Of a stretch of DNA of 64,000 bases, positions 50,801 to 57,371 are shown piece after piece. A model generated the notes under the pieces. The model was not told the DNA's origin, did no database searches, and saw only the letters and a list, made by a program, of their open reading frames with translations. Positions within the stretch are counted from its first letter, which is position 1, and each line of letters starts with the position of its first letter. The DNA lies in the NCBI GenBank assembly GCA_003521625.1, contig DPHV01000022.1, positions 25,788 through 89,787 on the forward strand. Direction: 5' to 3'. This DNA comes from Ruminococcus sp. Lineage in GTDB: Bacteria > Bacillota > Clostridia > Oscillospirales > Acutalibacteraceae. The position numbers and the translations under genes are program-made.

Positions 50801-51097
50801 ACCAACAGTGCCGGATGGACCGGAACAACATTCTGCTGTTACGCATGGACGACAGGCAGTTCAGACCAAAATTATGCATGGCCGGGATTGGCTATGACAT
50901 CTGTTGGAACAAATTCATATGGTCAGAACGTTTACCGTTATGATATTGATACTTCAAAGTATAAATATGTAATATTTAATAATAAGGAGAAGCAAACCGA
51001 TACTTTGGATCTTACTGATAAAGATGGATTTGGTACATATAATCAGTATTATTATGACAATAGCTCTAATTCATGGAAATTTACAAATTACTCATAA
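47804..51097 (+). CDS. Giant surface protein with GWY repeats and a CBM26-like starch-binding module
   Basis: The protein has 1097 residues. An N-terminal hydrophobic segment ends STSAWVETIST (an altered A-W-F-T). A subunit-like domain follows with SSADGENFFFPKIG and TFTLWLEDPD, as in the preceding protein. Residues about 480-880 hold four repeats of about 95-100 residues centred on F-x-G-W-Y-T, of the InlB/Listeria-Bacteroides type. YYLMGINDNWS at about 884 begins a beta-sandwich, and from about 998 YFTNSAGWTGTTFCCYAW with YAWPGLAMTSVG and NVYRYDID matches CBM26 starch-binding modules. A starch adhesin displayed at the end of a fibre is the likely role. It has a strong GGAGGTG ribosome site. 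Confidence 0.8.
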   Translation: MKSKIMNMKSIITSKISSANRNNLLLSVVALVEIIAIMIVSTSAWVETISTVEISGTKGSIASSIYTNANFDGTEKEIDLSQYFNESGNVHLSSASSADGENFFFPKIGTNPVTYRKGTINDVNVNYISFSIRVTASQNANEFFFDQIPTIMIGDKDVIDSSVRIAISKSGQNPIIFSKSETSEQAVVADDGTKDDTTVNLFDTYVGAEAKQPIFSVDYQETADITFTLWLEDPDMLSKYTGQKVTIENFKLITSEQKFKLTFIDKTTSFNGNSNGLYWVQNANAKLWAYDETSKNCVELTNTTENPTKWTGEISQEFINNKNNNLYFLRTSPEINAATVDPDDRSKYLNKWTAKLADDVSGGRSFTAYSNIVGSGSEKSGTWGDVIEITLDSEDSDSLEKIADESIATRVTIQAHNVSYEMNYKNVDGVAVWRSYIPVENSNDEFVFSFTNGSSYSYNAGKRGSSVQYVITSESTGYWAPPATVKVIAGTSSDGTALGTVSVTGGKTDATEVKVTPGTPVVLKASPASDSYRFIGWYTNPECTAVADLEKVEDGHKFTPATNESYVFYAKFQLQYHVKLTAVTGDSYPNSTGGTVQLNSDAATRQVDTYLLDDGTENANVTFTAANKEGYNFLGWYRTANGTGTPYSSEKVISINAVKENYILYAKYKIKQFSVTAVAKPADSSDGSKVTFTAPPNADTGTTVSVTVDYNGSATFKAIPDSDNGYKFVGWYTDEALSNKVKDADGKDAGAEYTMNNIKLDNGYKVILYAKFELKDVKVTAVAVTGTNSPDSTGGTVKIGTGTAGNSVDSTGKYGNSFTLTAAANDGYSFVGWYDAATGGSALKSAILANSGTYTDSTITLASVKDDTTVVYARFELDSLDSNYYLMGINDNWSTGVQMHYTDTTKKAVTCTVPLSNGTYSFKIKNTSTQTWYTMKYNNGRKVPLNSTVDFNEQDGADNNSSVAISTAGDYIFTFDISTAKSEKLTITKGLSKIKTIYFTNSAGWTGTTFCCYAWTTGSSDQNYAWPGLAMTSVGTNSYGQNVYRYDIDTSKYKYVIFNNKEKQTDTLDLTDKDGFGTYNQYYYDNSSNSWKFTNYS

Positions 51098-51115
51098 TAC
51101 AGGAGGCGATATACC

Positions 51116-52324
51116 ATGAAAAAATCAAAACTTGTGCTCGTTATTGTGCTCGCACTTGTACTTTGCATAACGTGTATTAGTTCCCCGACATTTTCGTGGT
51201 ATACACGCCCCAAAGAGCAGAGTGGTAACAGCTTAAGCTGGAGCGGTAATTACGATATTTCAAACGGTGACGGTGTTACTATGCAGACTTTTGCTTCTAC
51301 TGATGGAGGAAAAACATATACCGAAGAAGTAACAGATTTTTCTGAATCCAGAGGACTTTCTGCCGGTGGCTGCAAGTATTACCGTACGGAAATATCTAAC
51401 TCAAGCTCCTATGCTCAATCCGTTTCGCTTTACCTGTCAAAGCTCACTTTGCCGGAAAGCTCACAAGGTAATTTTTATCTTGGTGTTAATGACCCTTTGA
51501 AAACTTATAAAACATATGGTTCAAGTGTTGTTTCAGGCGGAGAGAAGGTTGCTTCAAGAATTAATGAGCAAAATGTTTATCTTGGTTTGCACAGCGGAGA
51601 GATGACTGAATTACCTCCCACAATTGATTTTATTCATGCGTGGAACGACAGTGGAGTTATTTCTGACTGTGGTTGGAGTGATGCGGTAAGTACAGGTAAT
51701 ACAGGTGAATGGTCATTGGGCAGCAGTTATTGGAGTGATGCAAAACAGACCTTCAATATCTATGCTATGAAAATAGATTACAGATGTACGAATTTCCAGT
51801 TTGTAAAGAAATCTAATATTTACTATAATGATCCAAAGCCGACAATTTCTTCAAACAACACTATAGTGTACTTTAAGTATGGCGAAAACTATATTGCACA
51901 GGCAAAGCAATCCGATACAGCTGCGGGTATCAGCACATTTTATTCGTCAGCAAGAGTAGCTGTAGGTGATACTATTAACCTTGCTGCAACAGGTAAAGGT
52001 ACAATAACATATACATCATCTGATACCTCAGTTGCAACAGTTAATCCTTCTACGGGAGTTGTTACTGCCTTAAAAGCAGGCCCGACAATAATTACAGCTA
52101 CTTCAACAGGAGCTTATGGTGATACTATTACATCAACGTGCAATGTTACGGTAGAAGCGAAAGAAAGTTACGAAAAGGCTGACGTTCCTATTGTTACAAA
52201 CTTTAAGATTTCAGCAGCTTCTGAAGATGCACCAGAAAAACAATATGTATATTGGTACATTAAAAATGATTCTTCAACAAGTAACTTAACATATAGTATT
52301 GACAAGATTTTTCTTTCTCTTTAG
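51116..52324 (+). CDS. SipW-dependent-type surface protein with a Big_2 domain
   Basis: The 402-residue protein has a hydrophobic segment at about residues 5-24 and PTFSWYTRP, a variant of the A-W-F-T end. The middle is a beta-rich unknown domain. Residues about 280-345 form a bacterial Ig-like Big_2 domain (AVGDTINLAATGKGTITYTSSDTSVATVN, then GVVTALKAGPTIITAT). It lacks the W-x-E-G-x-D motif, and a TasA-like fold is less certain. It ends the gene run, with a terminator just after. Confidence 0.75.
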   Translation: MKKSKLVLVIVLALVLCITCISSPTFSWYTRPKEQSGNSLSWSGNYDISNGDGVTMQTFASTDGGKTYTEEVTDFSESRGLSAGGCKYYRTEISNSSSYAQSVSLYLSKLTLPESSQGNFYLGVNDPLKTYKTYGSSVVSGGEKVASRINEQNVYLGLHSGEMTELPPTIDFIHAWNDSGVISDCGWSDAVSTGNTGEWSLGSSYWSDAKQTFNIYAMKIDYRCTNFQFVKKSNIYYNDPKPTISSNNTIVYFKYGENYIAQAKQSDTAAGISTFYSSARVAVGDTINLAATGKGTITYTSSDTSVATVNPSTGVVTALKAGPTIITATSTGAYGDTITSTCNVTVEAKESYEKADVPIVTNFKISAASEDAPEKQYVYWYIKNDSSTSNLTYSIDKIFLSL

Positions 52325-52346
52325 TCATTAATATAATTTTTAGATA

Positions 52347-52375
52347 AAAGGGTTGTTTTTGCAACCCTTTTTTAT
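52347..52375 (+). terminator. Rho-independent terminator of the surface locus
   Basis: The 9-bp stem AAAGGGTTG/CAACCCTTT is followed by a T run, 22 bases after the last surface gene. Confidence 0.85.
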
Positions 52376-52514
52376 TATACTTAACTTATAATAATTGCTA
52401 AAATATTTAAATTTAATTCTGTTTGAATGGTTATTACAGATTATTTATGTAATATTTATAGGCTAATTTACAGTTTAAATTACTTATTAATTTAAAGGGA
52501 AAACGGAGTAAACA

Positions 52515-53216
52515 ATGAAAAAGAACAAAGTATTCAGAATAATTAAACTAATAAAAAATATAATTTGTTGGACACTGATTGTGGTTCTTGTTTTTACGTT
52601 GGTTGTATTTTTTACTGCAAGAATCAACGGAAGCACACCCTCAGTTTTCGGATATTCAATATTCAGAGTTTCGAGCGGAAGTATGGAGCCTGAGCTTATG
52701 GTCGGCGATATTATTCTTGACAAAACTGTCGACAATCCTGAGGATTTAAAAGTCGGAGATGTCATAACCTTTAAAAGCAGCGATTACGGCGATTTGCTTG
52801 TAACGCACAAAGTTATAAAAGCTCCGTATGAAGAAAACGGAAAATTAATGCTGCAGACAAAGGGTATAGCGAATGAAGTGGAAGATAAACCAATAAGCGT
52901 TGATAATGTAAAAGGCATTATGATATGCAAGGTGGATTATCTTGACACGGTTTACAATGTTTTCCTTTCGCCCTGGGGATTACTGATACTCATAGCATTG
53001 ATAGTCATCATATTTTTCGATGAAATAATCACAATAGTAAAAATTCTGACGAATAATGACAGGTCAGTTAAAGATGCAGATGATATTAATGAGATTATCG
53101 ACAGGTTGCAGGCAGAAAAGCTGAAAGAGCAGGCGGAAAAAGTTAAAGAACAGTCAGAAAAGGCTGAAGAGAAATCAAAAAATGTCAGTGAGGACAGCAG
53201 TGAAAAAGACGAGTGA
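52515..53216 (+). CDS. Second SipW-like signal peptidase I (ER type, Ser/His)
   Basis: The 233-residue protein has a membrane span at about residues 14-35, catalytic Ser56 in VSSGSMEPELMVGDII, His98 in LLVTHKVIKA in place of Lys, and a second span near 150-170. A Lys/Glu-rich coiled tail of about 45 residues follows, which the first peptidase does not have in this form. It sits beyond the terminator and so is separately transcribed, but is clearly part of the same locus. The two peptidases may split the substrates. CGGAG precedes the ATG. Confidence 0.87.
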   Translation: MKKNKVFRIIKLIKNIICWTLIVVLVFTLVVFFTARINGSTPSVFGYSIFRVSSGSMEPELMVGDIILDKTVDNPEDLKVGDVITFKSSDYGDLLVTHKVIKAPYEENGKLMLQTKGIANEVEDKPISVDNVKGIMICKVDYLDTVYNVFLSPWGLLILIALIVIIFFDEIITIVKILTNNDRSVKDADDINEIIDRLQAEKLKEQAEKVKEQSEKAEEKSKNVSEDSSEKDE

Positions 53217-53526
53217 AAAGACTGTTTATGAAAGAATATATGATGCAGTTTTGCAGATACCGTACGGAAAGGTTGCAACCTACGGTCAGATTGCCGCAAT
53301 GGTGGGAAACAGGTATTACGTCAGAGCCGTTGGTAATGCGCTCCATAAAAACCCTGCGCCTGATGTAATTCCTTGCTACCGAGTGGTAAATTCAAAAGGA
53401 AAATTAGCCGCAAGCTTTGCGTTTGGCGGTGAGGACAGGCAGAAACAGCTCCTTGAAGCCGAGGGAATAGAAGTTACAGACGGCAAGGTCGATTTAAAAA
53501 AGTACGGATTCAATCCTTTTGCGTGA
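53200..53526 (+). CDS. MGMT-family (alkyltransferase-like) protein
   Basis: The protein has about 108 residues. YGKVATYGQIAAMVGN and VGNALHKNP form the DNA-binding part, and IPCYRVV is the active-site loop, with Cys retained and the usual His replaced by Tyr. There is no N-terminal domain, as in the short MGMT/ATL proteins. It may repair O6-alkylguanine or mark it for excision. The start is uncertain: GTG at 53200 has GAGGA upstream; ATG at 53182 and GTG at 53188 are in frame. It overlaps the signal peptidase gene in another frame, so it is translationally coupled. Confidence 0.8.
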   Translation: MKKTSEKTVYERIYDAVLQIPYGKVATYGQIAAMVGNRYYVRAVGNALHKNPAPDVIPCYRVVNSKGKLAASFAFGGEDRQKQLLEAEGIEVTDGKVDLKKYGFNPFA

Positions 53527-53710
53527 AAGATAATAAACTTTCATTATATCGTATATATGAATTAACGTAAAAATCTAATTGCAAAATCAATTCAAAATTC
53601 GACATTAATTTGCAAGAACCGACCTAAAAATGAATAATCAAAATAAAATTATTGCTAAATTGTATAAATCTTTTCAAAAAAGATGTGACACTTCTGCAAG
53701 TATTGTATCT

Positions 53711-53738
53711 TTTATTTCCCACAAAAATATGTTATAAT
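53711..53738 (+). promoter_or_regulatory. Extended -10 promoter for citrate synthase
   Basis: TG-T-TATAAT at 53730-53738, 28 bases before the ATG; the -35 is weak (TTTATT). The preceding gap from 53527 has nothing else of note. Confidence 0.5.
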
Positions 53739-53765
53739 AGAAAAAATATAAAAGGGAGTGATATT

Positions 53766-55136
53766 ATGACGCAAAACAACTGGGACTATTCGGCAATCAC
53801 ACCGGAAATTAATAATCTCACAAAGAAGATGACGGACAACTCCATTATTGACCCTTCTCTTTACAGCAAGTACAATGTTAAAAGAGGACTGCGTGACCTT
53901 GACGGTAAAGGTGTCCTTACGGGACTTACAGATATTTCGACAATCATTCAGAATAAAGAAGTTGACGGTAAGCTTGTTCCCTGCGACGGTGAGCTTTACT
54001 ACCGTGGATATAACGTAAATGATATTATCAAGGGAATAACCGACGATAACCGTTTTGGTTTTGAGGAAGTAGTATATCTCCTTTTGTTCGGCGAAATGCC
54101 AAATCCAAAGGAGCTTCACGACTTTAAGGAATTGCTTGTGCAGTACAGAACTCTGCCACAGAACTTTGTGCGTGACGTAATTTTAAAAGCTCCCAGTGAG
54201 GATATGATGAACTCAATTGCACGAAGTGTTTTAACGCTCTTCTGCTATGATACAAATCCTAACGATACATCAATCAATAATGTTCTCAGACAGTGCGTTC
54301 AGCTTATTTCCGTATTCCCGCTGTTGTCAGTTTACGGCTACCACGCATACAACCACTATCTGCGTGACAAGAGCCTGTACATTCACCGTGCAGACCCGTC
54401 AATGTCTACGGCAGAGGTTATTCTGTCGCTTCTCCGTCCCGACAGAAAGTACACTCCGCTTGAGGCAAAGGTGCTTGATATGGCACTTATTCTTCATATG
54501 GAGCACGGCGGCGGTAACAACTCGACCTTTACAACCCACGTTGTAACCTCGTCGGGTACTGACACATATTCAGCAATGGCGGCGGCTCTTGCATCACTTA
54601 AAGGACCGAAGCACGGCGGTGCAAACGTTAAGGTTTTCTATATGTTTGAGGATTTGAAAAAGCACGTCAGAGACTGGAATGACGACGAGGCTATTTCGGC
54701 TTACCTCGAAAAGCTCCTCGACAAACAGGCGTTTGACTGCAAGGGTCTTATCTACGGTATGGGACACGCTGTCTATACAATTTCCGACCCCCGTCAGGTA
54801 ATTCTTAAGGGCTCTGTTCAGAAGCTTGCCGAAGCAGAAGGATATGACGATGAGTTTAATCTTTATGAAAAGGTTGAGCATATTGCGCCTGAGGTTATCG
54901 CAAAGAAAAGGAAAATCTATAAGGGCGTTGCGGCAAACGTCGACTTTTACAGCGGCTTGCTTTACAGTATGCTCAAAATCCCCTGCGAGCTTTATACTCC
55001 GCTATTTGCTACTGCACGTATTGCCGGCTGGAGTGCACACAGACTGGAAGAGCTTGTAAATCCCGGAAAGATTATTCGTCCTGCATATATGAGCATTTCA
55101 AACGAGAAACAGTACGTTCCGCTTGAGGACAGATAA
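53766..55136 (+). CDS. Citrate / 2-methylcitrate synthase
   Basis: The 456-residue enzyme condenses acetyl-CoA (or propionyl-CoA) with oxaloacetate. Catalytic His residues are in LILHMEHGGGNNST near 240 and IYGMGHAVYTISDPR near 325. The catalytic Asp is in VDFYSGLLYSML near 397, and the substrate Arg in FATARIAGWSAHR near 418. The N-terminal extension of about 70 residues is longer than in classic synthases but normal for this clostridial subgroup. ATG at 53766 has AAGGGAGTG upstream; a frame to 53652 is rejected. It has its own promoter and terminator. Confidence 0.9.
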   Translation: MTQNNWDYSAITPEINNLTKKMTDNSIIDPSLYSKYNVKRGLRDLDGKGVLTGLTDISTIIQNKEVDGKLVPCDGELYYRGYNVNDIIKGITDDNRFGFEEVVYLLLFGEMPNPKELHDFKELLVQYRTLPQNFVRDVILKAPSEDMMNSIARSVLTLFCYDTNPNDTSINNVLRQCVQLISVFPLLSVYGYHAYNHYLRDKSLYIHRADPSMSTAEVILSLLRPDRKYTPLEAKVLDMALILHMEHGGGNNSTFTTHVVTSSGTDTYSAMAAALASLKGPKHGGANVKVFYMFEDLKKHVRDWNDDEAISAYLEKLLDKQAFDCKGLIYGMGHAVYTISDPRQVILKGSVQKLAEAEGYDDEFNLYEKVEHIAPEVIAKKRKIYKGVAANVDFYSGLLYSMLKIPCELYTPLFATARIAGWSAHRLEELVNPGKIIRPAYMSISNEKQYVPLEDR

Positions 55137-55161
55137 TTTAAAATTTAATTTTTGATGTAAT

Positions 55162-55197
55162 AAACACCCCTCGGTTATTGCTTCCGAGGGGTGTTTT
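55162..55197. terminator. Terminator between convergent genes
   Basis: The stem AAACACCCCTCGG / CCGAGGGGTGTTT is followed by T-rich sequence. It ends citrate synthase and probably the convergent secreted-protein gene. Confidence 0.85.
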
Positions 55198-55215
55198 CTT
55201 GTGTGTTTTTAAGGA

Positions 55216-56703
55216 TTATGCAAGCTCGAAATACAAGCCTTCACCGCCTGATAATTCTTTGGGAGCTGTGTGCCAGATTTCACCGCACTTATAATCCTGC
55301 ATATTTACATCCTCAATACTGTAATCATATTTGTAAACCTTAGCGCCTTCGTAGCCGTAGTAATGATCCCAAGGGTGACACACAACTTTGCCTGCAATCA
55401 GGAAGGTATTGTTAACATGCCAGTCAGTGAATCGGAAGCCTACGACTCCTCTGAGATACTGTGAAATTGAACGGTCGCTGAAATTCTTTTGAATGTGTTC
55501 GATGATTAATTTTACTTTATCATAGCTCAATGCCTTTACATATTCATTGATTTCAACACGCTTGATGTCGCCTCGTGAGTTCTCGCCAAGTTCACTCATA
55601 GATTTTATATATCTGTAGTCGCAGTGATGACCGATACGGCACCAGTAGTCAAATAAATCGGCGGAAATATCATTGTTGTTTTTGCAGTTGTGTTTAACGA
55701 CGCCGAGGTCTTTTTTAAGCTTTATTGCTTTTGAAGCGTCATCGCTCTTGCCTACATATGTTGTAGCTTCTTCTTCGGTAAGTTCCTGATAATTATTGTA
55801 TGATTTGAGAACACTTTCCATATCGCCTTTAAGCTGATTCATTGCAGCTGTTATTGCGCTTTTATTAAGATTCATATTTTTGATTGTTTGCTGAGTATCT
55901 TCGTCAAGTGCTGAAAATTCCTCGTTAGTCATTGACGCAAGCTTAATCTTTGCGTCAAGCGAGAGCAGAGCCGTGAATGCTGAGGCCGAAAAGATTTCCA
56001 TACTGCAATTTACATAGTTTTCTGCTCTGTAAGCGGCTTCACCGCCGAACATTGACTCATTCTTCATCTTGTTGTAATATGCAGTGAAAACACTTTTGTT
56101 GTATCCGAACGGACCGTTGATGTAGTTTTCCAAATCACTTATTCTATGTGCATAGTTTGAAGTGCTTGTGAAGTCGTTATTTACAAGACCTGCAAGAGTG
56201 ATATTCTTTTTAACTTCGTTCGTTTCGTCTTTGATAACGTCAATTAATTCCAAAGCATATTTCTTGCTGGTTAAAACCTCGTTAACAAGCCTGTTGTATT
56301 CAACCAGCGAGCTCTGGTCGTAAATATCTTTTATAATCTTCTGAGTGCTGCTGTCAATCTGCCTCTGAATGTCGTCAAGCTTTTTGTTGATTTCTGTAAG
56401 GTTTACTTCGTGAACTCCGCAGATATCTTTGAGCATTGTAGAAATCGGACCTGCGAGGAATGAAAGTCCGGGAACTGTCGATGCCATTCCCTTGCCCCAG
56501 TTATTAAGGATTGCACGGATTGAGCCGGTGAAATAGGTGTTTGAGTTGAACTGAGATTCGTTAAGCGAAATTGAATTTGTTGTTGCGGCGTTAGTCTTTA
56601 CAAGGCTGAGCGTTGCAACCGAGCCGATACAGGTCAGTGCAAGAAATCCTGCAATAATTCTTCTTTTGATGTTGTCTGTGAATTTGATTGATGATGTTTT
56701 CAT
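55216..56703 (-). CDS. Secreted, mostly helical protein of unknown function
   Basis: The 495-residue protein has a Sec signal (basic KFTDNIKRR, core IIAGFLALTCIGSVATLSLV, cleavage after T-N-A near residue 40). A hydrophobic stretch SIRAILNNWGKGMASTVPGLSFLAGPISTMLKDI at about 60-93 is followed by long amphipathic helices (about 100-330). This order resembles the N-terminal helical bundle of alpha-pore-forming proteins such as Cry domain I or HBL, though no family can be assigned. The C-terminal 150 residues are aromatic and His-rich (RIGHHCDYRY, VVCHPWDHYYGYEG) and may bind a ligand or metal. ATG at 56703 has AAAGGAAG upstream. It stands alone. Confidence 0.7.
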   Translation of the reverse strand: MKTSSIKFTDNIKRRIIAGFLALTCIGSVATLSLVKTNAATTNSISLNESQFNSNTYFTGSIRAILNNWGKGMASTVPGLSFLAGPISTMLKDICGVHEVNLTEINKKLDDIQRQIDSSTQKIIKDIYDQSSLVEYNRLVNEVLTSKKYALELIDVIKDETNEVKKNITLAGLVNNDFTSTSNYAHRISDLENYINGPFGYNKSVFTAYYNKMKNESMFGGEAAYRAENYVNCSMEIFSASAFTALLSLDAKIKLASMTNEEFSALDEDTQQTIKNMNLNKSAITAAMNQLKGDMESVLKSYNNYQELTEEEATTYVGKSDDASKAIKLKKDLGVVKHNCKNNNDISADLFDYWCRIGHHCDYRYIKSMSELGENSRGDIKRVEINEYVKALSYDKVKLIIEHIQKNFSDRSISQYLRGVVGFRFTDWHVNNTFLIAGKVVCHPWDHYYGYEGAKVYKYDYSIEDVNMQDYKCGEIWHTAPKELSGGEGLYFELA

Positions 56704-56834
56704 AATTTTTCTTCCTTTCGGTGATTTTTGATTTGTTGGCTTTATTATAAAACAGACATAGGGACAAAACCCTGACAAAAATAAAAGATTTTGAAAAAAT
56801 TTTTAAAATTTTTTGAGTACCTGTTTTTTAGTTA

Positions 56835-57143
56835 TCTAAACCATAATTTGTCGAGTGCCTCGACGGGCAAAACGAGTGGAAAAGTCGGATTGTTTGGATA
56901 AAACGGTTGCCCGAATTATAGATTAATATATAGGTAACGTTTCGGGACGTCAGGGATGCCGTTCCCTACATTTGAGTGTGGTTGTTTTATAACAAAATTG
57001 TTATTTTTTAGAATTAACATAGTAGTAGGGGCGGATTTGCATATCCGCCCGTGTTGCAGAAACGTTTGGTTTACTTGGGCGGATATGCAAATCCGCCCCT
57101 ACATCAACATCGCTATAATACGCCGCTAAATTATTGTTTATAA
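56835..57143. mobile_element. MITE-like composite element with terminal inverted repeats, copy 2
   Basis: The left end AAACCATAATTTGTC (56838-56852) and right end GCTAAATTATTGTTT (57126-57140) are inverted and match the ends of the element at 29883-30237. So does the 100-base left arm with CGGGCAAA-CGAGTGGAAAAG. The interior differs: a GGGACG hairpin remnant (56943-56968) and a GGGCGGAT REP pair (57025-57103). The 56704-57371 gap holds this element and AT-rich sequence, no gene. Confidence 0.7.
57025..57103. repeat. REP pair (BIME-like), GGGCGGAT family
   Basis: Starts GTAG and ends CTAC. Each half is a hairpin (GGGCGGAT/ATCCGCCC), and the two halves are inverted copies about 27 bases apart. 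Confidence 0.8.
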
Positions 57144-57371
57144 TTTTTAATGTAAATAAAAATACTAATAATTAACATAACCCCACAAGTGTATATTGAT
57201 TTTAAAATTGAATAATGGTAAAATAAATCAAAGTATATATTTTTACATAAAAGAATTAAAAAATCAAAAAAAGAGATTATAATTAATTGATATGTATAAT
57301 TAACACCACTATACTTTCAGGCGATTTTCTGCTTTTTTGCTGAATAATTCGCTTGTTTCGGAGGCGGCATT

